Of a stretch of DNA of 25,762 bases, positions 7,290 through 17,400 are shown in pieces. Position 1 is the stretch's first letter. Every line of letters starts with the position of its first letter. The DNA is from CAZGYE01 sp964530165. Its GTDB lineage: Bacteria; Planctomycetota; Planctomycetia; Planctomycetales; Planctomycetaceae. The position numbers and the translations under genes were made by a program. The stretch lies in the NCBI GenBank assembly GCA_964530165.1, contig CAZGYE010000040.1, forward strand, positions 1-25,762. The letters are read 5' to 3'. The notes under the pieces are model-generated. The model ran no database searches, was not told the origin of the DNA, and saw only the letters and a program-made list of their open reading frames with translations.

Positions 7290-7538
7290 TTAGGAATCGG
7301 AATGCGTTGGCCCAGGACAACGGTCCACCCTGCGGCGAATCGCCTTGGCGTGATTCTCTGGGTTGCGAGGCGTGGACCAGATCGACATACGACAGTCTCG
7401 GTGTCCATGTTGGCAATGGATGATTCCCCACGCATGAGCTCGCGGGCCGGCCTTCTTGATCGTCCAACCGGAAGATTCTGCATAACTCAAAGCTTCTCGA
7501 ATGTGTTTGTTTAGATGGCCCGCCAAGGTCACCACCAA
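7290..7538 (-). CDS. HicA-like small basic protein, putative toxin
   Basis: This protein of up to 82 residues is basic. Core motifs are the GW pair (24-25), AHAWG (34-38), a C42-x-H44-x-H46-x2-C49 cluster and a striking SIWSTPRNPENHAKAIRR stretch (52-69). The GW followed by a histidine in a short beta-strand context resembles the double-stranded-RNA-binding-like fold of HicA mRNA interferases, where that histidine is catalytic. Start choice is uncertain: TTG at 7538, GTG at 7535 or 7532, or a TTG at 7526 preceded by GGTGGTGA. The stop lies 12 nt from the partner gene's ATG. Toxin activity is inferred, not shown. The mirror ORF reading 7270-7560 in another frame has no family-like features. 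Confidence 0.7.
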   Translation of the reverse strand: MVVTLAGHLNKHIREALSYAESSGWTIKKAGPRAHAWGIIHCQHGHRDCRMSIWSTPRNPENHAKAIRRRVDRCPGPTHSDS

Positions 7539-7627
7539 TTAGGAAAGACAGGGGGGGCATGTCTGGATTTCCAACTTTTCCGTGCGGCGACCTCGCGAAT
7601 GCTCTCTTCTACGAGTTCAGCACGAAA

Positions 7628-9370
7628 TCAGTGCCGATACAGAAACTCAGTGCTGTTGATCAACGACCAGGTGATGTCCACCCACTCATCACGTCTTTTC
7701 ATCACGACGGCTCTGGCATTTTTGCGGGACTTGCCGGGCCTTCGGAGCTTGCTCACCGCACCGGATTTGCCATACTCCTCCACGGTTTTCACCTCGTCGG
7801 CCGTTGGGAAACGCGAAAGAATCGTCAAGTAAAGCGTTTCCGCAATTTTATCCGGTTTGCGGCTGGAAGTGAAGATCGCTCTGAGATGGGAGCCTTGTTG
7901 AAGCTTGCCTTGGATATGGCCCGAATTCAGCATGTGCAGCCACTGGGCGGGAACAGGCTTGTTGGAACGTTCGTTTGCCATGCCGGTGGCCCGCGCCGAA
8001 CGCCCGAATAAAGCCAGGAACGGACTGGTGATGCTGCCGTCCGCCAGCGCAATGGCGGGCATGTCCTTGGGAATATAGGTAAAAGGCTCCGGGATGGGGC
8101 TGGTATAAAGATCCACCGTGCCGGTGATTGTGTTGACGGCGTCGATCAACACCTCGGCCTCCAATCGGCGCAGCGGATAGCTCGCAAAATTGGCCGCGGC
8201 CTCGGGACCCTTGAATCGGGGCATGGAGGAAAACTGATACGTGCTCGATGTGAGGATCAACCGGTAGAGGTGCTTCAGATCGTAGCCGCTGGAGATCAGC
8301 TCTTTCTCCAGATAAGCCAGCAGTTCGGGATTGCTCGGTGGGTTGTCTTCCCGAATATCGTCCGGCTCGTGGATGATGCCGCGCCCCAGCAGCCACGCCC
8401 AGACGCGGTTCACGATGCTGCGCGTGAACCAGGGATTCTTCGGGCGAATCAGCCAATCGGCGAAGACCTCCCGCGGGTCCCGGTTCGGCGACAACTGAAT
8501 TTTGGTTCCGTCCGGAAAGACGGCCGTTTGTGGCTTACTCTTGGTCGGCAGCGCAGTCGCCGCTTGCGACGCACCGTTGGTCTTCTTCCCACCGGCCTTC
8601 TTCTCAGACGTGCTGATGACGGCCTGTCCCGGAGCGTTGTTGCCCGCCACAGCGCTGGAATGGAGAGGGTCCCAAAAAACGTTTTCTTCCTTCCACTCAG
8701 CGGTGGGCTTGTAACCGATCTGCGAGAAGAAGACCGCCGTGCCCGCCAGCCGATCTTTCGGCCAGTTCTCCGCGCGCGATCCCATAAATGTCAAGGCTGC
8801 GGCGGTGGCGATGCCTTGGGGAGTCTTGTTCTGGACGGCGCGGTAGAAGTTGACCGGGCCGACGCGGAAATTGCTGCCGCTGGAAGTGAGCATCTCCCGG
8901 ACGAACTTGTCATACGGCTTGTTCCCGGCGATGGACGCCCGGACCCAGCGGTGATACGCCTGCGCCGCATTCGGCCAGAGATTGATCGGGAATTCCGCTT
9001 TGATTCGCAGAATGTCACCCCATTTCATCGCCCAGTAATCCGCGAATTCCTCCCGATTGAGCAGACGATCAATCAAGTCGCGGCGTTTGTTTTTCATGTC
9101 CGCCGGGTCTTGAATGAACTCTCTGGCCTCTTGGGCGGTCGGCAGCGTGCCGATCACATCCAGATAGGCGCGGCGGACAAACACCGCGTCGGAGCAAAGG
9201 ACGGGCCGGATTTTCAGCGACGACAACTTGGCGAAAACGATTCGATCCAGGCGGTGCGCAGGTTTCGGCGTGGCGGAACTTTCGAAAACGTTCGGCGCCA
9301 TCGGCGGCGTCGCCGCCCCGCCGGCGACCGCCAAGAACAGGACGGCCGGAATCAATGATGTCTTCGTCAT
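7628..9370 (-). CDS. DUF1549/DUF1553 exported protein
   Basis: The protein has 580 residues with an N-terminal signal peptide (hydrophobic core about residues 5-20). The DUF1549 domain covers about 38-235 and includes FVRRAYLDVIGTLPT (64-78), the strongest family signature. A low-complexity Lys/Ala/Thr linker (about 250-290) follows, then DUF1553 from about 300 to the end, including FTRSIVNRVWAWLLGRGI (335-352) and a C-terminal NSTEFLYRH. These proteins are nearly confined to Planctomycetes and relatives; their role is unknown but they accompany DUF1501 proteins. Many relatives carry a cytochrome c (CxxCH) domain; none is present here, making it a short version. GGAG lies 9 nt before the ATG. 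It is probably the first gene of the minus-strand operon reading down to 3441. Confidence 0.93.
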   Translation of the reverse strand: MTKTSLIPAVLFLAVAGGAATPPMAPNVFESSATPKPAHRLDRIVFAKLSSLKIRPVLCSDAVFVRRAYLDVIGTLPTAQEAREFIQDPADMKNKRRDLIDRLLNREEFADYWAMKWGDILRIKAEFPINLWPNAAQAYHRWVRASIAGNKPYDKFVREMLTSSGSNFRVGPVNFYRAVQNKTPQGIATAAALTFMGSRAENWPKDRLAGTAVFFSQIGYKPTAEWKEENVFWDPLHSSAVAGNNAPGQAVISTSEKKAGGKKTNGASQAATALPTKSKPQTAVFPDGTKIQLSPNRDPREVFADWLIRPKNPWFTRSIVNRVWAWLLGRGIIHEPDDIREDNPPSNPELLAYLEKELISSGYDLKHLYRLILTSSTYQFSSMPRFKGPEAAANFASYPLRRLEAEVLIDAVNTITGTVDLYTSPIPEPFTYIPKDMPAIALADGSITSPFLALFGRSARATGMANERSNKPVPAQWLHMLNSGHIQGKLQQGSHLRAIFTSSRKPDKIAETLYLTILSRFPTADEVKTVEEYGKSGAVSKLRRPGKSRKNARAVVMKRRDEWVDITWSLINSTEFLYRH

Positions 9371-9669
9371 GCTCTTTCAACTCCACACAAAGGCCCCGTC
9401 GTCGCGTTCGGTGACCAAGGAATGTCGCGACGTTGAATCCGAGAGCTCCCATTTGCAAAGCCCCCGAAGCCGATCCAGACGCACAATACCAACTATCTAA
9501 CCATTAACAACCATACCAAAATCGCCCCTCGCGCACAGCACCAAACGAATTTTCTCTGTTTGACAGTCATTTCCGTTCGCCTCGCCAGACGCCTGTCACG
9601 GGTCCGACGACGGCGAATCGCGGCAGGTCACAGTTTTGAGCAGGTTTCACCCAGAACGCCAATGTCGGC
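9371..9669. other. Intergenic region upstream of the DUF1549/1553 operon
   Basis: This 299-nt stretch follows the ceramidase-like gene. On the minus strand TTGTTA (9510-9505) and TATTGT (9488-9483) with a 16-nt spacer form a weak promoter candidate for the operon. No hairpin with a T-run was found that would end the upstream gene. A plus-strand TTGACA at 9560 has no matching -10 box. I see no gene here. Confidence 0.35.
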
Positions 9670-11226
9670 CTACAGCTTCTTCAAAATTTCCAGCACCTTG
9701 TTTTCGTACAACTTCTGCCATTCCGGCGCCAAAAGGCACTCACTATCTTCTTGAGCGCCGCCGACATTGCGAAGCTGTTCGGCCGTCGGTGCATAATACA
9801 AATATCCGTTGGTATAGCCGGCAACAAAAGTCCGTTTGTGGGGAGAATTCTTCTTAATGTTCAGCCCGATCTGTACCGACAATTCTCCCGGAAAAGTGAC
9901 CAGCACGAAATCCCCGATCCTCAAGCCGAGCACTTCGGCAGCGACCGTCCTCTTGCCGGCGGCGATATTTCTCGCTTGGTGTTTCCTTAACAAAGCCAGG
10001 TTCACTTGGAGTCTCGTCAGTTGCTCCATCGTGTAGATGTTACGAACATATTGCGTCATGTTCCTCCGGTTCTCGGCGTCTAGCTTCTTCAAGTCATCTC
10101 GTCCCATCTTTTCTTCGTGCAAGTAGCGGTGCGAGTAGTAAGAGGGAAACTCAGGGGACAGGTTGTACTTCAGGACCAAAGGGATAAACGTCTTCAGGTT
10201 GAGGCTCGTCCCTCTCAAGGATTTTAGCAGCCTTCGCTGCTCGGCTTCCATCAAATCAATGCGTTCTGCATTATCGGCTCGCGGCAGCTCGATCTTCTCA
10301 TTGATCACTTTCAGCGGCCCGCTCTCCTTGACCTGTATCTTCCTCAGCGCCCGCAGGGTGCTGAGGCCCAACATGTTTCCCAACGGCTCTGCATCTCGGG
10401 GGTTGTCGACATCCTTGTACAAGACCGGATTGATATCCCCGGCGCAGCCCTGCAGAAAAAGAGCGATTGTCCCATCGCTCAAATTCTCTTCGATCACCTT
10501 GGAAGCGAAGCCGGTCAAATCCGCGGTGTTTCCGCCGTTGGGGACCCCCTGGATGGGATGACACGCGAAGTTGTAAACAACCGCCAAGGTCTGCCCATTT
10601 TTCTTGTCCAGCCGAAGTATGCCGATCTGCGGATCAACCGGGCCTACTCCGGCGACCTCTTCGTCGGGAGGAAGCGAATACGCGTGGCGGACGTCCACCT
10701 CCTTGCCGTTTTTTAGCTTGAGCCTGCGGTTCTCCATGATTCGATCCTCATGCCCGCTGCCAGCGCCGATATCCACTGGAACCATATTCTGACTCGCCTC
10801 TTTGACTGCCTTCACAGTCCGTTGCTCAACATCTGAGCAGACGACTCCGTGGCAATGGCTGGCATTGATCAGCACGTTCTCGGGCTTGATGTGGAGTTCC
10901 TTTTCGATCTGCGACCGAACATTGGCGAGATACTCATTTCTGATTGACCCGATCTCAGCAATGGCCACCGCGTCGACCGTCACAATGGCGGCGGTCGTCG
11001 TGTCGTTCTTGATCACCAATGCTTTCACAAACAAAGGGTCGTTGACGAGTTTCACTTCAGTATTCGTGATCTCGACTTTCGCGACTCCGGCCCAAAGCGG
11101 ATCCGCATTGGCGGCGTTCATCGGAAATGAACCGGCAACCGCAACGATCAAAATGAAAAAGGCTTGCTGTATTCTCCTGGATGGAGACGGGTCCAGACCC
11201 TGCACGTCGTTGAAAAAATGATTCAT
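9670..11226 (-). CDS. Neutral/alkaline ceramidase-like secreted protein
   Basis: The protein has 518 residues, with a signal peptide whose hydrophobic core is about 21-34. It matches the N-terminal catalytic domain of the neutral/alkaline non-lysosomal ceramidase family, amidases that cleave the N-acyl bond of ceramide using zinc. Family-like segments are GVAKVEIT (47-54), NASHCHG (121-127), NFACHPI (219-225), GCAGDINP (260-267) and YTNGYLYYAPTAEQL (491-505). The two His-containing motifs are probable zinc ligands. Residue SH-CH replaces the TH-TH of classic enzymes, and the C-terminal Ig-like domain of classic ceramidases is missing, so the true substrate may differ. The ATG overlaps the TGA of the short ORF upstream by an ATGA junction, which suggests translational coupling. 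An AGGAAAG sequence lies about 13 nt upstream, rather far. Confidence 0.85.
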   Translation of the reverse strand: MNHFFNDVQGLDPSPSRRIQQAFFILIVAVAGSFPMNAANADPLWAGVAKVEITNTEVKLVNDPLFVKALVIKNDTTTAAIVTVDAVAIAEIGSIRNEYLANVRSQIEKELHIKPENVLINASHCHGVVCSDVEQRTVKAVKEASQNMVPVDIGAGSGHEDRIMENRRLKLKNGKEVDVRHAYSLPPDEEVAGVGPVDPQIGILRLDKKNGQTLAVVYNFACHPIQGVPNGGNTADLTGFASKVIEENLSDGTIALFLQGCAGDINPVLYKDVDNPRDAEPLGNMLGLSTLRALRKIQVKESGPLKVINEKIELPRADNAERIDLMEAEQRRLLKSLRGTSLNLKTFIPLVLKYNLSPEFPSYYSHRYLHEEKMGRDDLKKLDAENRRNMTQYVRNIYTMEQLTRLQVNLALLRKHQARNIAAGKRTVAAEVLGLRIGDFVLVTFPGELSVQIGLNIKKNSPHKRTFVAGYTNGYLYYAPTAEQLRNVGGAQEDSECLLAPEWQKLYENKVLEILKKL

Positions 11227-11372
11227 GATGTGTTGGTTTCTTTCCTATCTTTGTGGTTTTCGCTCACCAGAAGATGCGGCGCCAGCAGCTCCGCACCGGT
11301 CTGCGGGTCGCCGTTCCTGATGGCCGAGAGAATCTGTGTGGCGTCGGCGGCGTCGGCCATGCATTTGAGCAT
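11223..11372 (-). pseudogene. ECF sigma factor N-terminal stub
   Basis: A 49-codon ORF starts with ATG at 11372 (or ATG at 11360) and ends with TGA at 11225-11223. Its middle, DATQILSAIRNGDPQTGAEL, closely resembles the opening of planctomycete ECF sigma factors (typical pattern VTxILxAIexGDPxAAExLLPLVY). The match breaks off about 25 residues in, after ELLAP, and the rest (SENHKDRKETNTS) is unrelated. Regions sigma2 and sigma4 are therefore missing and no sigma activity is expected. It is too short to be a working factor, so a decayed remnant is most likely. It may still act as a leader peptide, because its stop overlaps the ceramidase-like start codon. The family match is from memory, not a search. 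Confidence 0.5.
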
Positions 11373-11399
11373 ACCGGCCGGATGTCAGAGAAACCACCG

Positions 11400-11417
11400 T
11401 TTTTCAACAGACTGTTA
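11400..11417 (-). repeat. 18-nt dispersed repeat, copy 2
   Basis: The plus strand reads TTTTTCAACAGACTGTTA, 16 of 18 identical to 41-58. It overlaps the TAA stop codon of the giant gene. It holds a perfect AACAG-T-CTGTT inverted repeat (minus strand). In this copy the repeat supplies the stop codon itself. Confidence 0.55.
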
Positions 11418-14400
11418 AATCAGGTCCAAGAAGGACATGATGTTGTCGATCCACTCGAAGCCTGCTGTGCTGGCGTTGATCGTGTTGTCCAGCGCGGGAG
11501 CGTCGGTGCCGGCATAGCCGGGCGTTGCGTCGTCGCCGTCGCCGGTGCTGATGGTGTCTGCCCCGGAGTCGCCGGTGAGACTGTCGTCCCCGTCGTTGCC
11601 CAGGATGGTGTCAGCCGCAGCATCGGTGGCTCCACCCTGGATCGTGTCGTCGCCGTCGCCGCCGACGAGAATGTCGGCGCCGGCGCCGCCGTCGATCGTA
11701 TCGTCTCCTTGACGGCCGGAGATTCTGTCGTCGCCGAGACCGCCAATGAGGGAATCCTTCCCGCCCATGCCGTTGAGGATGTCGTTGCCCGTCTCGGCCC
11801 CCGCGACGTCATCGCCCCAGATGGTGTCGCGGCCGCCTTGACCGGAGAGGATGTCGTTGCCGCCGTCACCCATGATGCTGTCCGAGCCGCGGCCGCCGAA
11901 GATCGTGTCGGCGGCGGCGTTGCCGGAGAGCGTGTCCTTGCCGCGGCCGCCTTGGATGAAGTCTGTGCCGTCCTCGCCACGGATCGAGTCGCGGTGATCC
12001 CCGCCCTGCAGCGTGTCGGCGCCTGTGCCTCCCTCAATCGTATCGCGGCCTTCCTGTCCTCGGATCAGGTCATTCTCGCTGCCGCCGACCAGCGAGTCGC
12101 TCCCCGCATTGCCGAAGAGCGTATCGTCGCCGGCATCGCCGGCCAGAGTGTCCTTGCCTGCGCCGCCCTGCATGTTGTCGTTGTCGGCGCCGCCGAACAG
12201 GGTGTCGTTCGAGTCGCCGCCGTCCATGACGTCGTCGCCACCGGAGCCACCCAGACTGTCGGCGCCGTCGCCGCCGAGCAGAGTGTCCTCATCGGCGCCG
12301 CCCTCGATGGTGTCGGCGCCCTCGCCGCCGTTCATGAGGTCTCTTCCCGCTCCGCCGTCCATGGTGTCGGCGCCGCCTTCACCCAGGAGCGTATCGTCTC
12401 CGGTACCGCCCACGAGTGAATCCGCATCCGTGATTGCGGTGAAGGGGTCGCTGTCGCCGCCGCGGAGCATGTCGTCTCCCGCTCCACCGTCCATGGTGTC
12501 GGCGTTGTTGCCGCCTTCGAGCGTGTCGTCGCCGACTCCGCCGGTCAGCGTATCCTTTCCGTCACCGCCCTGGACGAAGAGGAGCAGGTCTGCATCGGTA
12601 TTCCCCGCGCCGTCAATGCTATCTGCGCCGTCTTCGCCGTCGGCTGTGATCAGCAGCACAGAAGGTTCCGTGCTGAAGTCATTGATATCGAGGAAGTCGG
12701 CTCCGCCGCCCATCTTGAAGTCCAGGTGTTCGACTAACTCGGCGGTGGCCGTGCTCCCGCCGCCGGCGTTGTCGATGACGGAGACTTTGCCGGGAGACGT
12801 CGTGCCGTCAGCGTCGATGCTGTTCACGGCATCGTTAAGGTCGACCAGCAACCGATCGAAGGAGGCGCCACCGTCGATCGAATCGTCGCCGTCGTCGATT
12901 TCTGCCGCGTCACCTCCCTTCCAGATGATGAGGTCGGTTCCGAAATGGACGGCCGCGTTGAAGTCGGTGTCGTTGGGATCGACGTCGCCGAACACGCTGT
13001 CAGCGCCCGCGCCGCCGCTGAGCGTATCGTTGCCCGCGCCGCCCTCGAGGGTGTCGGCATCGGCGCCGCCGTCGAGCTTGTCGTTCCCGCTGCCGGCGAA
13101 AAGCTCGTCGCCCCCGGCGTCTCCGTTGAGCGTATCGTTTCCTAAGCCGCCCAGGAGCGTATCGGCCTCGGTGCCGCCGCCCAGACAGTCGTCGCCCTCG
13201 TTGCCCACCAACGTGTCGCTGCCGGCGTCTCCGTTGAGTGTATCGCCCACCGGGTCGCCCGGACCATCGTCGTCGATGATGAAGCCTTCGCCGAGGTCAA
13301 TACTGATGTCCACTCCACCAGTCGCGCTTTCGAGCTGCACGAAGAAGTTCTCATTGAACTCGTCGGTCGTGTCGCCGACGATTGTCACGGAAATCGTCCC
13401 GCTGGTGGCACCTGCGGGGATTGTTGTCGTGGCGCTGCTTTGGGCGATGTAATCGACGCCCGAGGTGTTTGCCGACGCACCACCCGTGGCCGAGCCGTCG
13501 ATGGTCGAGTAGGTGATTGTTACGTCGGCACCCGTTGTGCGCGACAGAGTCACGGTGAAAGTCGCATCGCGGATGCCGTCTGTTTCCGGGTTGATTCTCG
13601 CATCGCTAATCGAGACGGTGGGCAGGTTCTGAGCGGCAGCGGTGACCGCCGTGATGATCGCGTTGGCAATGGTGTCGCCCGCGTCCGGATCGATGAAGAA
13701 ATACAACGCCTCACCGAGGTCGATCTGATCACCGGCGATGCCGCTGTCGAGCGAACCGGTGGTCGTGTTGACGGCGCCGGTCAGACGCGACACCGCCTGC
13801 AGATTGCGTCGGGGAAACCTTGTCGGATCGGTCGCGTCGACACCAAAGGGGGGGCTGCTGCCGCCCAATCCAATCACCTGAATCCCCTCGGCGATCAGCG
13901 CATCGATGGTGGGTTGAATTTGGGCCCCGTTTGCCGGGGCGTTGGTGCCGCCGCCGAACTGCACTTCGCCGGCGGGCTCCGGCCCCGCGACGCCGAAATA
14001 CTGCGTCGCCCCGTCCGGCACATAGGTGAAAGCGGCATCGGTGGCCAGCAGCACCAGCTTGATGGCGTTCGGCCGGAAGCCGACGCCACCGATAGTTCCC
14101 GCCGCCGGCAGCACCGGCCCCTGGTCGAACACGCCGTCTGGCGCGGGGATTCCGCGGCTATTGATGTTCAAATCCTCGCTGAGGGTGTCGGTCATGTCGC
14201 CGTCGTTGTTGTAATCGACGGCATCGGCCGCCTCGTCGAGCAACGGGTTGGCAATTCCATCATTGAACAAGCCGTCGCCATTGAGGTCCTCACCGTTGAA
14301 ATCGCCGGTGAAAGTCAGAGGATCGAACGGCGGGATGTCGTGGCTGAGCGGATCACCCCCAGAAACGACTCCGGGAGCGATTTGCGTGCTCACGAAGCCG

Positions 14401-17400
14401 GCTGGTCCGCTGTCGGTCGTGTTGCCGTTGCCGTTGCCGTCGAATCCCGTTCCCGTAGCCACCTGGAATAAACCTTCAATCGCCGCTTCATCCAATGGAT
14501 CGGGTAGACCGTTGGCGGGACTCCGGCGGCTCGGGAGGAATGCGGCGGTCATCGCCGCGTCGAACTGCGGATCATTCACCAAGATGATGGGCTGGTTCAG
14601 GCTGTAGGCGTTTGTCTCGTTGCGGTTCAGCGGGGCGTCAAGACCGGTATAGCCGTCGAAACGGCCGATGCCGAACGCCAGACTCGCATCCGGCAACCCC
14701 GCCGTCAGGTTGCTGATCACCAACGGAAACGCATTTTGCAAGGCCGGCAATGCGGGAAAGAACGTCCCGGTATCGTCGAACAGCAGGAACACATCGATCT
14801 CGACGACCGGCTCGTCGTCGTCGACAATCCAGCCGGCGCCCTGGTCGTTCGAAATGTCTGCGCCGAGGGGGTTTGTCAGGTTGACGAAGAAGTTCTCGGT
14901 AGGTTCATCGACCGTATCGCCAATGACCGGCACGCTGATCGTCTGCGACGTAATGCCCGGTTCGAAAGTGAGCTGGCCGCTGGTGATGACGAAATCTGCA
15001 CCGGGCGTCGACTGATCGGCGCCGCCGAGGGCCGTGTTGTCCGCCGTGGCGAAACTGACTTTCACCGTTGTCTCACTCGGCTGGGAGAGGGTCACCGTGA
15101 AGGTCAGCTCGACGGTGCCGCCATTGCCTTCCGGATCGAGTCGGGCATTCTCGATGGCCAATTCCGGCAGCTCGGTGGGGAACACGCCACTTTGGATCAG
15201 GTCGTCGCCGCTGCCGCCTTTGAGCAGATCGGCGCCGCCGCCGCCGTCGAGGGTGTCGGCTTCCGTGCCACCGTCCAGCGTGTCCTCCCCGGGGCCGCCC
15301 AACAGACTGTCGGCGTCGGCGTCGCCGGTGAGCGAGTCGTTGCCCTGGTCGCCCTCCAGTGTGTCGGCCCCGCTGCCGCCCTCCAGCGTGTCGCCCTCGT
15401 GGGCGATCAACAGTTGGGTCGTGCGGATTTGTAGCGTTGTCAGCAACGAGTCATCGTCGTCGCCGGCGCCCGTGTTGGCGTTCTCGGCCCAAATGGGTTG
15501 CAATCGGCCGTTATAGAAATCGAGTCCCATGTAGTCGCCGAAGGTCAGCTCGGAGAGGGAAAGATCGGCGAAAACTTGACCGCCGCCGCCGGTCAGCCCG
15601 CTCAAGTCGGCAGTCGTCGTGAGCCGGGTGTTCGCAAACTGACCCGTCTGGGTCGTCTGAATGAAAAAGGGGCCGCCGTCGGCGCCGCCGACCGAGATAT
15701 CGCCGGGAGTGACCGGCGTGCCGGGGACGCTCAGTATGGCCGATTCGACGGTTGCGGCTGTGAGCGTCGTGGAATAGGTAATCGTGGCGGTGTCACCAAA
15801 ACCACCAAAATTCAGGGTGAAGCTGCCGCCGTCGTTTGTGCCGGCGTCGATCATCCACGATTGCGTCTCCATCAGCACGCCGGCCCGCGACGGAAACTGG
15901 TTCTCACCGACGCCGGACACCGCATCGCCGTATCCGAAGTCGCTCAGCCGGAAGGGGGCCCGGCTCGATTGGCCACCGTCGAAACTCAGCGTGCCAAACA
16001 CCTGCACGTCGTCGTTGGCCGAATCGACGTTTCCAATTTCGTTGCCCGTTGGATCGTTGGTGTTGCCCGGCTCGGAGCTGTTGCCCACGTCGTTGCGGGC
16101 GTCGTACCACGTGACGGCCAATATGCCGGTGGTCTGATCCAGGGCCAATTGCGGCAGGAATTGGCTGCGCTGTTCCTGTTGCTCATCGGCCGTGCAGAGC
16201 GGGTCGTCGGTGACCACGAGCGGAGCCGGCCAGGAGACGTCGGGCTCGTTGTTGAAGCCCGGATCGTCGGGATTGACGACCAGGTCCTCCAGGTTGTCGG
16301 TCGTCAGCAGAACGACGTCGGTGTTGTTGTTCACGGTTTCGTTTTCGCTGGTCAGGGTCGCCGCGGTCGAATCGCTCGCTTCGGTGGTGTAGACGAGATA
16401 GAGCCGCCCGTCGAACCGACCGCCGCTGTGGTCCCAGACGACGTGCGGCTGCGCGTTGATGCCGGCCGGCTGCGCGGGAATCACATCGTCGACGCCCACG
16501 TTGGTCGTCGGGGCGGTGGCGTCCGCTGGATGCCGGACCGGTTGGGGAGTCGCCCAGCCGTTGCCGCCCGCGTCGGCCAATCCCGGCACGTTCACCACGA
16601 CGTTGATGAAGGTCGGCCCCTCATCGTCGTCGCCACGTTGTTGGTACGCGGCGGCCACCGAGCCGGCCGGTCCGACGGCCACGTCGGGAAACGCGCCGCT
16701 GGTGGTCCCGACGATGTCGCCCTGTTGGGCCAGAGTCACCGCTCCGGTCCCGGTGACGGAGAAACCGGCAAACGCGATTGCATCATTGTTCTCCCAGACG
16801 ACCCACAAGGCCTGCTCGTCGGAAACTCCGTCGCCGTCGAGGTCGACGCCGCCCAGCTCCAGCGGCCGGCCCGGACCAACGGCAATCGCCGGAGTCGTGC
16901 CGGGACCGAGAGTGACCGTGTTGGCGGGGAAAAAGTCCACGCCGTCGTTGGTGCTGATCGAGACGAACACATCTCCATTCGAATCCACGCCGGCGACGAA
17001 CAGATTGTCGAACGTGTCCCAGGCAGCGGCGGGAAACGCGGACAGCGGCGGCGGAGTTGTGCTGTCGGCCCAGTTCACGCCGCCGTCGGTGCTGAATCCG
17101 GCGCGGAAGAAGCCTCCCGTACTCTGCATGATCGCGAAGAGTGTCGGATTGTCCGTAACCGTGGGATCGATGGCGACAGCCGGGTCGAACTCACTGGAGG
17201 CGTCCAGCGGATCGTCTTCCACCCGGTTGACGGCCCCCGGACCGGGCGGCAGACCGGTGGCCGCATCGAACGTCTCGCGGGTGATCGCCGTTTGATCCTC
17301 GCCCGCTGAGAACACGCTGCGGAGTTGATCGTCGCCGGCGCCCCCCAACAGCGAGTCGGCCCCGCCGCCGCCGATCAGGACATCGTCGTTGGCTTCTCCC

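Noticed and set aside
9560..9590. Plus-strand TTGACA at 9560 as a promoter
   Set aside because: No -10 hexamer at a workable distance and no plus-strand gene downstream.
11212..11408. 9-bp inverted repeat (GTTGAAAAA at 11212, TTTTTCAAC at 11400) flanking the sigma stub, as if terminal repeats of a small mobile element
   Set aside because: Only nine bases, the left copy is within coding sequence of the ceramidase-like gene, and no target-site duplication was visible.
11253..13452. Long plus-strand ORFs (388 and 479 codons) opposite the C-terminal RTX blocks
   Set aside because: They are low-complexity Ala/Val/Gly or Ser/Pro translations of the RTX DNA repeats in other frames, without a family-like segment. 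The minus frame has clear domains throughout.
15498..17309. 603-codon plus-strand ORF
   Set aside because: It is antisense to the BNR-like region of the giant protein, has an Arg/Gly/Val-rich composition typical of high-GC shadow frames, and has no recognised domain.
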